Numbered from the stretch's first letter, positions 22,095 through 34,702 are shown. The stretch: 64,000 nt of DNA from Reticulascus tulasneorum (GCA_001557505.1 LSAX01000004.1:4154001-4218000); one strand, 5' to 3'. Numbers and translations are program-made. Notes: a model not told the origin generated them from the letters alone.

Positions 22095-23865
22095 TGCCTC
22101 GGTTGGTTGTTCTCGGCAAAGTGGGGCGAGCAGTTTACTCTTCAAGTCGCTTGCCTTCATAAGTACAATCTGAAACAGTGAAAGGGTAGTGAAAGGGTTG
22201 AATTTAGAATTTGTACTCTTCTTTCGATTTTGAATCAAGGATGAACCGTCTAATATGAAGGGCGATGGAGCCAGATTCAAAATCATATGAAGCAGTGCGG
22301 GAGGCTTTGCCAATAATAGACCAGCGTCTAACTAGGCCCACGGAGTATGCGCACTACGTCATGAGGCCAGCGAGACCATATCGCAATCATTCTTGTGTAA
22401 TGTTTCTGCACAAGCTCAGTATGTTGGCAGCGATTCAGGATTTGTGCTTGAAGGCCGCTAAAATCGGGGAGACCTATTGGCCAGTTCGGATAATTGACTG
22501 TTACCGTACAAACCAAAGTACCTTCACCTTGCTCGCCTTCATACCCATTTAATTCATCGATCTTGGCGTACATACTCAACTAATAATACATATCAGGTTT
22601 TGTATCTGCTTGCTTAGGCAAGCAGATCGTAAAACGCAGTGCCGCTTTTGCACTTGTATATTCAAGTAATTTAGCTATTCACAGACATATTGGAGTGAAT
22701 ACTGCTGTGAATATATGCCAAATCAACTTGTTTGAATATTCCTTAGCTTCTTGCACTTTCACAAACTTTCCGAAAGGGAAGTTGCCTGTGACTGTTACCA
22801 GTTAAGCGGCACTGTTTTTACGATCCGCTTGTTAGGTTATGGCTTTGCAGATTAAGTGGGAACGGAAAACTCTTAAATGCCGAATACCGGGCGTAACACC
22901 GGCGCCGATGATATGTCCGAGAACCACGAGAGCGGGACGGCCTGCTCTGCAAATCCAACTCCTCAAATGATTGATGACGCAGCTAATCTACAAGCTACAT
23001 ATTGTCATAGATAATTGAGGGCCAAGAGCCATCGAGCACGTGAATGAAGTTGAAAGACAGGTGATGCCAAGTCGAAGAATCAACCAAGCCATCCCCTCGA
23101 TGACAACCTCAACTCTGAGTCCTGCCACCTAGAAGGCCTGTCATATTTGCCCCTTATCCCTCTTCAAGACTTGATGAAAGTACGTGCGGCACAGGCCTAA
23201 AGTTCCATTACCGATTCAGAGGCCCCCTGGGTTCCTATCCCCCCTCCCCCTCGTTGAGCTAAGCATGAAGCCAGGCTTCCTTGGCAAGGGGGGCCGGATC
23301 GTGAAGGTTGAAGGAAGTTTACCTTTGATAATCACCGAGGATCGTTTGTGAAGAGCTACTAGCTTGATTCATATGCTAATGTGGGTCCAGCTGGCTCTTG
23401 TTACTGGGTGCTGCAGTTGGAATTAAGAATTGGAACTTGCCGCTGGCTTCGGTATCTCCACACAACATGGCCTTCCGCTCCAATGGCTGTGTCTTTACCT
23501 CAGGTAGCACATAATGGAAAATAACGCCTACGGCACCTCTGCGCGTGTTCCTAATTTGGTTGAATCTCGGCTCAGTCCGGTCTTAGTTCTTTGGTCTCTG
23601 CTCCCGGCTCCCTGGGATCGTAGATGGTACATTCATTTGTGATTTCTCGGCTCAGCAGGACGACTACTCAGTACAGGGTTTTACTATTGATAATTTGAAT
23701 TGAATATGGGCCAAGAGTCTTTATGCAGATACAATTATGCCACGTACATATGAAGAACGAACAGTCGAGGAGAAAACGCTTCCTGACATCCTGAATGCAC
23801 TGCAACGCCGAAATTCCCATGACCATTCCGTCAACGCCATCGCTCCATCTCTAGACGCCCCAAGT
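22095..23865. other. Intergenic region containing a MITE-like element
   Basis: No protein gene. It holds a 220-bp terminal-inverted-repeat element at 22615-22834. The rest is ordinary intergenic DNA with C-rich runs near 23240. Confidence 0.6.
22615..22834. mobile_element. MITE-like element with about 30-bp terminal inverted repeats
   Basis: The left end GGCAAGCAGATCGTAAAACG...CAGTGCCGCTT (from 22617) is matched in reverse complement by the right end ACAAGCGGATCGTAAAAACAG...TGCCGCTT (ending 22832), with few mismatches. TA dinucleotides flank both ends, as in Tc1/mariner target duplications. The interior is AT-rich, has a nested inverted repeat (TATTCACAG/CTGTGAATA) and no coding capacity. 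A 10-bp-arm near-palindrome (22604-22627) overlaps the left end. It is most likely a non-autonomous DNA transposon; no transposase is in the window. Confidence 0.7.
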
Positions 23866-25392
23866 CTAATTGTCTACCGTGCAAATCCCTTCCAACCATC
23901 GTGCAAACTCTACGCTCTTGACGTCTATTGTACGCCAGAAAATGTCGCTAGCCCAGATGGTTGGAATTCCCAATACGATGATACCTAATATCCAGACGAG
24001 CAGACGGCCCCACATTCCAGCATCTCCTGGCCCTCCAACGATGCTCCAGATGCCTCCCATCCATCGGTGAGAAAACACATCCAAGACAGGACCGTGACAG
24101 AGATAGAGAGCATAACTGATGCTGGCGAGGTACTGCGCTAGTGGTGTGACGAAGATATTCTGCAATGGCTTAATCTGTTGGAGTGCGACGACGATTTGCA
24201 TCGCACCAAGAGCGTACCACGGGAAAGAGACCAAGTCCCCGCCCATGTCAAAGAAAGGCTGCATCGTGTTGCGCCACAGCATCGAGATACCCGGTGTCTG
24301 GTCTGCGTGTTGATTGGGCCAACCTGCGATGAAAAGGGCAAATATCAGGTTGGCAATCAGGAAGGTCTGGAATAGCCTCCTCGCGAGCGAGGTTGACGTA
24401 GAAGTGGATTCGGACGATGCCTCGATATCGGCGGCCTCCTTGTTCTGTGCTTCCCTCTCTTGTCGCGCTTCTTGAATGATGCCAATCTCCGCCACCCCCA
24501 TGCCGCCGAGGAATTCAAACGCTGCCCAGTGGCCACATTTCAGGCAGTAGATCATGATCGCAAACAGAGATGCCAGTCGCAGGTATGTCTTCATGCGACT
24601 CAGACCAGTCAAGGTGACGAAGAGAAGCATCGAGTGCGACATTTCAATGGGGATGGTCCAGAGATGGACGTCGTAAGGAAGGCCTTGGGTTATGTCCCAC
24701 TGCCAACTGAACGTAATCCTCCACACGGCGTTGTACCAATCCACCAGCTGCCCCCAAAAGGTAGGAAGCGGGCTGCCCATCCATCCCGTGCGTATCAGAA
24801 TCATGATGATGAAGGTCGAAGCAGTGGTCGGGAGAAACAGCCGGAAGCCCCTGCGGAAAACACTGCTCGCCAGCGTGCGATGTAGACCGTCGTAATCGTG
24901 CTTCCTGACCAGCTTCAGGGACTTGTGCGACAAGACGAAGCCGGAGATGACAAAGAAGATGTGCACCATGGGGCGACCGCTGTAGAGAACGCGCAAGAAC
25001 GGCAGTTGCAACGGCGACGAGGTCGCGTGGTCATTCTCGTCCTTGATGCCGTAGGATTGTGTGTACCAACCCACATGCCCCTCCGTATAATGACAAAAGA
25101 AGACGAGGAGGGACGCGACGCCTCGGAGACCGTCTAGCCAGGAGGTAGGGTAGAGGCGCTGGGGCTTGACGCTGCCTGGGCGAAGTCGGCTCTGAACAAA
25201 TGAGGGAAGGAGGAAAAAGAGGAGGGCGGCCAGACGAGTGAGAAGCGGAGTCGATGGTGGTGCAGGCGTGGTCGATTCGGAGGACGCAATCGAGTCGGTC
25301 GTGGGATTGGTGGTGGTCAAGGGGGAGTAGGAGTACGAGGGCGACAAGCGAGTGACGGCTCCGCGAAGGGAGCGGAGAGCGAGAGACATCAT
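23866..25392 (-). CDS. Acyltransferase-3 family integral membrane protein
   Basis: Single exon, 508 aa. The family moves acyl groups onto sugars, lipids or secondary metabolites at membranes. It opens with a Ser/Thr/Pro-rich N-terminus and a hydrophobic stretch (LAALLFFLLPSFV), then the family signature SWLDGLRGVASLLVFFCHY. The (R/K)xxHxxF-like loop RPMVHIFFVISGFVLSHKSL follows, with WTIPIEMSHSMLLF, and a closing YLASISYALYLCHGPV. About ten membrane helices can be drawn. This arrangement matches fungal Acyl_transf_3 proteins around natural-product loci. It is divergent in direction from the Ppo oxygenase gene. The substrate cannot be read from sequence. Confidence 0.9.
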   Translation of the reverse strand: MMSLALRSLRGAVTRLSPSYSYSPLTTTNPTTDSIASSESTTPAPPSTPLLTRLAALLFFLLPSFVQSRLRPGSVKPQRLYPTSWLDGLRGVASLLVFFCHYTEGHVGWYTQSYGIKDENDHATSSPLQLPFLRVLYSGRPMVHIFFVISGFVLSHKSLKLVRKHDYDGLHRTLASSVFRRGFRLFLPTTASTFIIMILIRTGWMGSPLPTFWGQLVDWYNAVWRITFSWQWDITQGLPYDVHLWTIPIEMSHSMLLFVTLTGLSRMKTYLRLASLFAIMIYCLKCGHWAAFEFLGGMGVAEIGIIQEARQEREAQNKEAADIEASSESTSTSTSLARRLFQTFLIANLIFALFIAGWPNQHADQTPGISMLWRNTMQPFFDMGGDLVSFPWYALGAMQIVVALQQIKPLQNIFVTPLAQYLASISYALYLCHGPVLDVFSHRWMGGIWSIVGGPGDAGMWGRLLVWILGIIVLGIPTIWASDIFWRTIDVKSVEFARWLEGICTVDN

Positions 25393-27868
25393 CGTGCTGG
25401 CATTACTGACGGGACTCGAGTTGAGGTTCGAGGCGATCCTGTGGCTGGTCGCTCAGATAGGCTTCCTGATGCGGCCAAGACAATACGAGGATAACCAGCA
25501 GTGACGACAAAGGATAGACTCGATTTCGTTTGGCAACCAAACTGCCGCCTAGGGTGACAGGAGGGACAGGTGAGGTTCAAGCGACAGGCAATGCAAGAAA
25601 CGTGAAGTCGCGGAGGGAAGAAAAATCAGGGTCGCGCAGTCGGAATTGACATGATACGAAGGAAAAGGAGGGTGGCGCAGCCTTGTGGTATCAGAAAATG
25701 CAGGATAAGGAGAGGCGTGGGAGGATTTCAGCGAACGGCGGGGCGAAAGGCTAAGAGAGGAGGTAGGTAACTTGTATCCCCCTGGCCCCGAATTGACGCA
25801 ATAATTAATGAAAACCCACACCAACAGAGCTAATTAGCTGCCTAACAGGTGCGCAGGAGATACGAATAATGTGGATCACCAACTGCAACGCCAAGAGATT
25901 CCTTGCTTCAAGAAGTAAGGGGACCCTTAACAGCTGGAATCGTCCTTCAAGTGTAGCCTACTACTTACGATCCTCCAGATCAGGCCCGAAAGCAACCAAC
26001 CGAGTTGGTTCATTGCGCTAGCTCAGGGTGATTTGAAGGGGCCAGTTGGCTGAGTTTGCGAGAGTACATACCACCCTTCCGGCTACCACTGACTTCCTTG
26101 CAATTATCTGGGACTGCATCTGTCCGGACTACTGTACTTACCCTCGACTCGACATGCATACTGCCGCTAATCAAGTCACTTATTTAGGGTTGCATTAGTG
26201 TACCTATCCATACACATCTGTGGTGTTACCTGCCAGTGGATTGAGAGGGGTTGAGTGGGTAATTAACCAAAGCCCAACGGATCGCCTTGTTGGTGTTCTG
26301 TGAACCCCAACTAATCGCTCATTGTGGGACATCGCATGCAGCATTTCAAATCCGGTCTACTGAGCACTGAGCACTGAGCACCCCGTCCCATGGATCTCTT
26401 CTCCAAGTTGGCGCACCCTGGCCTTGCGCCGTATCTGGAACCTCCTGTGAGAAGCAAGGCCGACCCAAAAATAAGTTAAGGGTGAGAATTAATATTTCTC
26501 TTTACGTCTCGCCTCCACGCGCGGAAGAAAGTGGAAGACGTCTCCAACAAATGCAATTGGATGTTTCGTACCAGCATGAGGTCGCAGCATACGCCCTATA
26601 CTTGTAAACGAGCATGCCCTCATGGAAAGAACCCGGGCGATGGGCCCCAGAATAGAAAATAGACGGCTACCTTAGTTGATGCTACATTGGCGGGCGCACC
26701 ATCAAACAGGCTCAGCTGAAAGGCTTTCAACACCACAGGATAGCTCCCACCGTCGGTCAATCTCTAGCATAGCTTGCACTTCATCCAATGGAAGTTAGCT
26801 AGGCATGCGGGGCGGGAGCCTTCCGTCTTCCCGTTAACGATGCTCAAGAATAAAAGTTTCATCATCCAGACCTCTGGCGGCACATGCAGCCCAACGAGCT
26901 GGAATATGCCAATGAGGACGAAGGCTTGCCAAGCATAGAAAAACGTTGACGGCCTCTCCTCTCAGATCTTTACTTATTGTCTCACAACCCAATACAAAGC
27001 GCCTGCGGCGATAAGCCCAGTGTGGCCCTGCCGCTGTCTCACCGAGTGAGGTGCGTCTTGTGATACCTGCCCGGCCCCCACCCCCCTGGCCGATCATCGA
27101 GGACAGACACAGTCTGCAGCAGCCACTCGTTGGCGTTGGTTGTGGGATTTAGTTTTGTTCTTAATCTGTAACTATTCTCTCAACTATATTTCATGCCGGG
27201 CGTGCAGCTAACTGTCAGCACCGGCTGCTCTCGGGGGAGAGAAGCTCACAGCCTGACTCATCCATGTCCTGTCCATAAACCCTCGCTCCAGAGCAGACTG
27301 AACACTCCCTGCTGCCGGACATGATGGTGCATCTCTGATTGTTGGCTTGTAGACCAGTCTCAGCTCTGCTCTGTGAGACTTTGCACCGAAACCTAGCCAA
27401 TCATCTCTTGCGCAATGTCACCCATTTCCGCCAACCTGCCCACCCACTGGAACCCTACATATTTCGCAAGCAGCACCAGCTTGGCATAATTGCGGGAGCT
27501 AATGTCCTCATGCATCACGCTATCGACGGCTGCCCTCGTTTTACCCCTGACACTTTACCCAACATCAGCCTTACATGTGTCGAGAACGAACTTGGTTGCC
27601 GCGCCGGCGTTCGCTGACTGACATTCATCAGCATCGATTTTACCTGATCTTGGCTTGAAAGAGTATTATTGGTCTCGCCAACACCGGGCACCCACCTCCT
27701 TTGCACACCCCATGTACCAACCAGCCGCTTCTTGTAAGAGCTCAGCTGAGCTGCTTTTTGCCATAAAATGGCCGCTCTCGCAAAAGCCTCCAAAGAATCC
27801 CCCCCACCGGTTCCTCTGTATGCCATTTCTTCAAAGTCTTGATCTGCCGACACCCCTAGCGCACCACC
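25393..27868. other. 2.5-kb intergenic region between divergent genes
   Basis: Shared 5' region of the acyltransferase (minus) and the Ppo oxygenase (plus). No gene supported. A GAGCACTGAGCACTGAGCAC run lies near 26360-26380. Confidence 0.55.
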
Positions 27869-30800
27869 ATGTCCGAAAATCCCATCTACAATCCGAAGAA
27901 GCGGCCGAGTTTGACTTCGAGGCTGTCTTCCGCCGCCAAGGCAATCCAACGATCATTTTCACCAATCCCAAAATACCCATACCCAACCGGAAATGTCAAT
28001 ACCGCCGAGCCAACCAACCTTCTCGAGGATATCAAGAGACTTGGATTCGAAGATGTGGAAACTCTCCTCACCTTCCTGAACTCTGCTGTGACAGGCGTAG
28101 ATGACGATAGCAATCTGCTCCTCGAGCATTTGATCCAGCTTCTCGCAAAGCTGCCTTCGACCTCCGAAGAGGGCAAAAAGCTTGAAGATGGCTTCATCAA
28201 TCAGCTTTGGAGCGCTCTTGACCACCCCCCACCCACTTCCCTTGGTGACAAGTACAAATATCGCGAGGCGGATGGGTCGAACAACAACTTTCGTGTCCCT
28301 GACCTCGGCGCCGCCAATACCCCATATGCACGAACCACGCCCCCCGTGTACTACCAGAGTCCGGATCTTCCAGATCCAGGTGTTATTTTTGACACATTAA
28401 TGGCAAGAGGATCTGATTTTCAGCCTCATCCGAACAAGATCTCTAGCGTACTGTTCTATCTCGCTACCATTATCATCCATGACATTTTCCAAACAGTGAG
28501 TCCAAGTGCTATCCAAACTTGACATCAGTACAGCAAGCTGAATCGGATGGACGGTAGGATGGGAAGGATTATAACATGAACAAAACTTCGTCTTACCTCG
28601 ATTTGTCTCCATTATACGGCCGGAATATCGACGAACAAATGGCAATTCGCACTTTCAAGAATGGTTTGCTAAAGCCTGATTGCTTCTCCTCAAAAAGGAT
28701 TATTGGGTTCCCGCCTGGCGTAGGAGTTCTGCTCATCATGTTCAATCGTTTTCACAACTACGTGGTCACACAGCTGGCAAGGTTAGTCAAGCTCCAGGTG
28801 TTAGATCAGTTTGAGGCTGCAATGCACTGGGTATATGACAGCTGACGTCGACGTTAATTAGTATCAACGAAGCTGGTCGCTTTACGAAGCCAAGTTCGAA
28901 TTCGAAGGAGGAGTGGGCTAAGTATGACAATGACCTGTTCCAGACAGGTCGTCTGATAACCTGTGGTCTCTACGTGAACATAATTCTACGAGATTATGTA
29001 CGAACCATTCTTAACCTCAACCGAGCACCAACCTCATGGGCTCTTGATCCTCGAACGAAGGAGGGAAAGAATATCTTTAGCAAGCCTACACCAGAAGGCA
29101 CTGGCAATCAAGTGTCGGCAGAGTTCAATCTCATCTACAGATGGCACAGCACGATTTCCAAGCGTGACGAGAAATGGACGATCGACGAGTTCAAGCGTCT
29201 CATCGGCGACCAGGATCCCGCAACCGTTGATCTGCACGTTGTGCTTAAAGCTTTGGGAATGTTTGAGGCTGGACTATCAGATAATCCCGAGGAGCGTCCG
29301 TTTGCGAACTTGCGACGAAATCCGGACGGAACTTATCCAGATGAACCACTGGTCGAAATGTTCTGCAGCTCCGTCGACGATGTTGCTGGATCTTTTGGTG
29401 CGAACAGGGTTCCAAATGCACTACGATCCATAGAAATCTTGGGGATACAGCAGGGCAGGTACTGGAATGTTGCGACGCTGAACGAGTTCCGTCAGTTTTT
29501 TGGCCTGACGAAGCACAAGACCTTCGAAGACATCAATCCGGACCCAGAAGTGGCCAATAAACTGATGCATTTGTATGACTCCCCTGATGCTGTTGAGCTG
29601 TACCCGGGATTGGTTGCAGAGAAATCAAAGCCTCCCATGGCTCCCGGCAGCGGTCTTTGCGGTAACTTCACCATCACCAGAGCCATATTGTCGGACGCGG
29701 TGGCCCTGGTTCGTGGAGACCGTTTCTACACGATTGATTACAACCCAAAGAGTCTTACCAACTGGGGGTAAGTAATCGCCGAGAGACGCAGGTACGGGCA
29801 AAGTTTTATTAACATCTTCCTGCAGATATAACGAAGCCAGCTTTGATCCTGACGTTGATCAAAGCCACGTCTTTTACAAGCTCGTCTTCCGCGCATTCCC
29901 AAGCCACTTCCGCTATAACAGCATCTATGCTCATTTCCCATTTGTCAACTCCCCCGAGAACAAGATCATCCTCGAAAACCTCGAGAAGGACGATCAATAC
30001 TCTTGGGTAAAGCCATCACCTCGCCCTGCTTTAGTAGTTGTGAGATCCCACAAAGCTGTGAACGAGATCCTGCAAAACAAGAAAGATTTCAAGACAACTT
30101 GGGGAGAGGCAATTCGATTTTTGGTTGCTCAACCTGGAAAGACGTATGCCAAAGACTTCTGTCTAGCAGGCGACGAAGAAGAACATGCATCTAATCGCAA
30201 GCTTGTGAGAGCAGCATTGTTAAGTGGCCCTTGGGAACAAGAGGTTTGGAAGTTCTACTCCAAGATCGCACCAAAGTTACTCCAAAAATATAGCCACCCT
30301 ATCGCTGCTACACAGTCCAGGGAAGTGGACATTGTGCGAGACGTAATCAACTTGGCAAATTCCCGGTTTTGTGCTGCTCTCTTCTGCCTGCCTATCAAGA
30401 CTGAGGAGACACCACTGGGAATCTACACCGAACAAGAACTCTACTTGCTTTTGACTGCGGTCTTTTCTGCGATTTTCTTTGATGGCGATGTCACCAGCAG
30501 CTTTAAACTCCGCACCGTCGCTCGAGAACTTGCCCAGGGACTCGGACAACTCGTTACACTCACAGTACAGGCTGTTGTCAATGCGGGACTGCTGACAGAC
30601 CTTGTCGCTAAATTCAAGGAAGGCGATGGGTCGCCTTCCCTGCCACATTATGGGAATCATTTGATCGAGAGGCTTTTGGAGAAGGGAAAATCAGTCGATG
30701 AAGTTGTGTGGGGCACAATCCTGCCTCTCATTACCGCCAACGTCGCGAACCAATCTCAAGTATTGTCACAATGCCTGGATTACTATCTAGGCGATGGGAA

Positions 30801-31487
30801 ACATCACCTTGCAGAGTTGTACCGACTTTCTCACCTTGAAACTAAGGATGCCGATGAGACTTTGATGAAGTAGTGAGTACGCTTGGTTGCTTGTGCCGAG
30901 ACTATTAGTGACTGACAAATCTTCTTAGCATGCTTGAAGGCTGTCGTCTACGTGGTACTGTGGCAGTATACAGGGAATTGAACAGTGAACAGACGATCAC
31001 GGACTATGCTCCATGCATCCCAGATCCGGCGAATCCATCCTCTGCCAATCCAATCACGAACGCCGATTTCGAAGCAGGGAAGTTCACCTTCACCCTCCCA
31101 GCCGGTCGCCGTATTGCGTGTGACCTGGTTACAGCTGGCCGAGACCCTGCAGTCTTCCCTGATCCTGAGACTGTTCGATTGGACCGACCACTTGAGTCAT
31201 ATATGCATTTTGGGACTGGTCCACACATGTGCGCTGGCATGGAGGTCAGTCGTGTTGCACAGACTGGTCTTTTCAAGCAGATTGTAGGTCTCAAAAACTT
31301 GAGAAGAGCACCAGGCGGCCGAGGGACGCTTAAGAGTATGCCCGTGAGGGTTTGGAAGGGGCAGCGGCCCTCGAATGCTGAAGACGAGGCAGATAAGGTG
31401 TGGACTGGCCTGAGACTTTACCTGAAAGCGGATCAGAGCTCTTACTGGCCAGTGCCGAGTACGATGAAGGTGATGTGGGACCAATAG
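27869..31487 (+). CDS. ppo: Psi-factor-producing oxygenase (fatty acid dioxygenase/P450 fusion, linoleate diol synthase type)
   Basis: Bifunctional haem enzyme making oxylipins from linoleic/oleic acid: an N-terminal peroxidase-like dioxygenase forms a hydroperoxide and a C-terminal P450 isomerises it. Five exons: 27869-28495, 28558-28781, 28862-29767, 29826-30872, 30929-31487; 1120 aa, close to Aspergillus PpoA/PpoC. Visible catalytic features are the distal His204 in IIIHDIFQT, the catalytic Tyr376 and proximal His379 in YRWH, and the SSYLDLSPLYG block. In the P450 part, ANQSQ (893-897) carries the Asn/Gln pair used by diol synthases, ExxR is EGCR (938-941), and the haem Cys is 1036 in FGTGPHMCAG. 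Both halves therefore look active, closer in that sense to PpoA than to PpoC, which lacks the thiolate Cys. Which diol is made is not predictable here. Confidence 0.93.
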
Positions 31488-32072
31488 GGGCTGTCCCTTC
31501 ACATTACCAGGTCATGGGTATACGTTGGGAATATGAATGCCGGAACCGCACAATTAGGGACTGTCACTATTTCATGTTCAATTATTCACTGCCTAGCTGT
31601 TGTATACTTCTCCTGCCTCGCCTTGCGAGGCGCTCAATCCCGATTCGCTGTATCTGACCTATAAAGAATCCAGGCGAGCACATCCAGACCAGGCCAACTG
31701 GTAGTCGAATCGTCCTGAGAATTTCCACGCTTCTTTTTCATTTGAGATTACCCGTCCGGATCCATCTGGACAAATGTTTTAGCCCAATTGTAAATTTCTC
31801 TCTACCGTTCTTGTGGGCTCATATCTCCTAACGGTATGCGGAGGAATTTAGCCAGAGTATCTTCTCATTCTGGGAGATGACCTCGGAGGCAAGGAATCCC
31901 CCAAATCCCACGATGACTAGTACATTCAATCAAAAGTCAAGCTACCAGCGGAATCCTCTGGTGGGCCAGGATCATGCATATATATACCAGTAGTCGCGGG
32001 CATTTTGGAGCATGTGAGACCCGATTTGCTTCATGGATTTACTTTCAAGCATACAAATAACTTCAGGCCAAC
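31488..32072. other. Intergenic region
   Basis: Terminator side of the Ppo gene and promoter of the small secreted protein. Nothing else seen. Confidence 0.55.
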
Positions 32073-32584
32073 ATGAGGTTACGTTTGAAAAGAAGCATAG
32101 CGCTTCTGTCACTATCTGCTTCAATCCAAGCTTTTGCGTTACCACAGTCAGTAGAGAAAAGCGCTGAAGGTTCGTATTTCTCCTAATCCTTGCCTTCGAG
32201 AGATCGTGTGAGATTATGCGTTGGCGGCTCAAGATGATAGGAATAGTCGATCTAATTGCTGACAATCGATTAGCATCTACAACATCTACAACAGATGGCC
32301 TGGCCACATTGACCGTACGTGAATTACGGGTCAAGCGTTTAGCAACCAGAAAGCTGATGCGAGGACTAGATCACGGCAACGAACTCTTTACCCCAAACAA
32401 CTACTACCCCTGCGCCATCTACGGGCTGTACCCCATTTGTGCTGCCCGATATCCTGACTTCGTGTACCGAGAAAGTAGGCAAGCTTGTGTTTCGATGCCA
32501 CTCTATATTGCGAATATCCTCAAGGATGGGGACCAGGCTATGCCGAGGTGGGGAAATGTTGGACGTGCTAAGCTCCTTAGATGA
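32073..32584 (+). CDS. Small secreted Tyr/Cys-containing protein, unknown function
   Basis: Two exons: 32073-32169 and 32274-32584, with intron 32170-32273 (GTTCGT...GATTAG); 135 aa. The N-terminus MRLRLKRSIALLSLSASIQAFA is a good signal peptide with AFA|LP cleavage. A Ser/Thr-rich pro-region and dibasic sites (VKR, TRK, LMR) follow, then a tyrosine- and cysteine-rich core with NNYYPCAIYGLYPICAARY. A second frame-altering intron near 32475-32520 is possible and would change the C-terminus. I do not recognise the family. It could be an effector-like protein or a processed peptide precursor. It sits between the Ppo gene and a secreted carboxylesterase. Confidence 0.55.
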
Positions 32585-32916
32585 TACGGAGAGATGTTCA
32601 ATTTCGAAGCCATCAAATCAGTTTGAAATAGGAATGTTTGCACATTGTAGCAGTTTGTTACATTCGAGTCTTTCTTGCAGCGAAGCGAGTAATGATGTTG
32701 GTCTTGTGCAAGCGTCCTCACCAAACCAACTCTAGCAAAGCCGCACAACTCCACTATGATGAATTACTACAAAAAAACAAGGGGTCGTCAAGAATACAAA
32801 GGCATTGACCGACGAATCCTGTAAGCACCAAACTGGAGTGTTTATCACATGGAGATACCATGTCAAACCATGAAACCATATCTGCGCACCAACTGCATGT
32901 TCCCCGCCCGACCCCT
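32585..32916. other. Intergenic, convergent genes
   Basis: 3' ends of the small secreted protein gene and the carboxylesterase gene. Nothing else seen. Confidence 0.55.
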
Positions 32917-34702
32917 TCAGCCAATTGCAATCTCAAGTATAGGATAGATATCCTCATATAAAGCGCACCTTTTGTGGAGCAACGTCGAGTTGAACGGCGT
33001 CGCTCCTCCAGCTGGGACATCAAATACGTCCCCTATAATAGCGATATCCAAGGGACTGAACTGCGACCCAATCGCGGGCCACCCTGGTCCGTTGGCTGGA
33101 TTCTTGATGAACTGCGAGAGTGCCCTGCGAAACGACTCATATACCGCATAACTCTGCGCCGTGTAAGGTGCGGTACTGTTGCTGAACAGGAGCACAACAT
33201 CGGAGCCGTGGTATTTTCCAAGCCAGTCATACTCTTCCGGTAGAAAGCTAACAACAGAAGTATTAAAGTAGTAGAGCCAAGTTGGTATCCCATTCATAGC
33301 CGAAACGTTCGCAAGTAGTGATTGTGGCTACAGAAAATGATATTAGTGAGATGACGCCTACAGAGAGCTTGTGCTGTGAATCATAACCTACGCAGAGCCA
33401 AAAGTAGTCGGTGTATATTGCAGCAGCAATGTCAAAGTCAGTAACTAGCTTCGGATCTCGGCGATAAGAAGAGAAGATGAGATCCGTCACTTCCGTTGGT
33501 AAAAGCTCGGTCGGGAAGTACGCTTGTTTAAAGAGTGTAAGATTGATCTGATCATTCACCAATGCACGACCTTCCTCAGCAACTGTTCCAGTCAAAATCG
33601 GCACCTGCGTGATGGAACCGTTTCTCCACAGCTCCGCTGGATGACTCAGCACTGTGATATTATCAATCTGGGGACCGAAGCCGATTTGATTGTCAAACAT
33701 TGTCTCCATCAACGTGTCGGACGAAATGTTCCGCATGCATTCATAGCGCTCAGCTTTGTCAGCACAGCCCACGAGTAATCCTAAAGCAGCCCAAGACTCA
33801 TCACTAGGACTTGTGAAGGCCAGGTATCCAAAGCTCATCTGTCCGCTGGCCATGATTGCTGCTCGGAATGGTACCTCCGCCATACTTGCATAGGCTTTGA
33901 GATGGAGTTCTACAGACATGGATCCAGCAGACTCGCCCCACAAGGTAACTTTGTCTGGGTTCCCGCCAAACACTTCAATGTTTTCTTGGATCCATTCAAG
34001 GGCAAGACGCTGGTCATAGAGTCCAACATTTCTCTGTGTCGTTGGGATCTCCGGCGCTGCCGGGAAACCGAATACTAGTCGTGTGTCAGAGGCAGCAATG
34101 AAAAAAATCATGGTAAATATGGACGCACGGTTTGTGCGATAATTAAATATTACCGCAACAACATCGTCGTAAGCTGCGAACGGGGAGAGATCAGACCTTC
34201 CGGATCCAATCTGCCAACCACCTCCAGGAATGAAGACCGTGACTGCATATCCGCCTTTCGGAGGCTTGTTTGCAGGCGAAAAGACATTCAGAGTTAGACA
34301 GTCTTCACTCTCAGGTGCCTTGGGGCTGTTAAAGACGTCGTTTAGAAGCTCGGGGCGAGGCCCGATGGCTGCAAGATAAGGACTTAGTTGACTGTTTGAC
34401 GAAGTCGATTGTTTGGATCCGTGAAACTCACCATTGATTCCAAAGTTCTGAAGACACGCAGGTCCAAATTCGGTGGTGTTTAATGGGGTTATCCAAGGTT
34501 CCGCTGGTCTAGGAAGAGAGAACCGCTCGGGTCGTGCGGCGTACGGAACGCCGAGGTACTTGTTCACCGTTGAAGTCGCGTTAGGGAGTTTCGTCGCTAC
34601 GCCATGAATAACTCCCGAGCTTACAGTGACAGTAGGCGGGGAGGGAATACTGCATGATGCTAGGACGCCATGGGCAAATAGGAGAGATTTCAATGATGGC
34701 AT
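32917..34702 (-). CDS. Secreted type-B carboxylesterase/lipase
   Basis: Serine hydrolase of the carboxylesterase/cholinesterase family. Exons: 34702-34432, 34368-34129, 34074-33392, 33327-32917; 534 aa. The first two introns (34369-34431, 34075-34128) are multiples of three without stops, so they read through; splicing restores GINAIGPRPELLNDVF and NYRTNLFGFPAAPEI, which are family-typical. The third (33328-33391) joins YFWLC to PQSLLANVSAMNG. Catalytic features are ESEDCLTLNVF, the oxyanion-hole GGGW, nucleophile GESAGS and the His in KYHGSDVVLLF. The N-terminus MPSLKSLLFAHGVLASC looks like a signal peptide. An in-frame ATG at 34729 adds nine residues. Natural substrate unknown. Confidence 0.9.

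Noticed and set aside
24460..24885. Plus-strand frame inside the acyltransferase gene
   Set aside because: Antisense to a clear membrane-protein family; composition mirrors the real gene.
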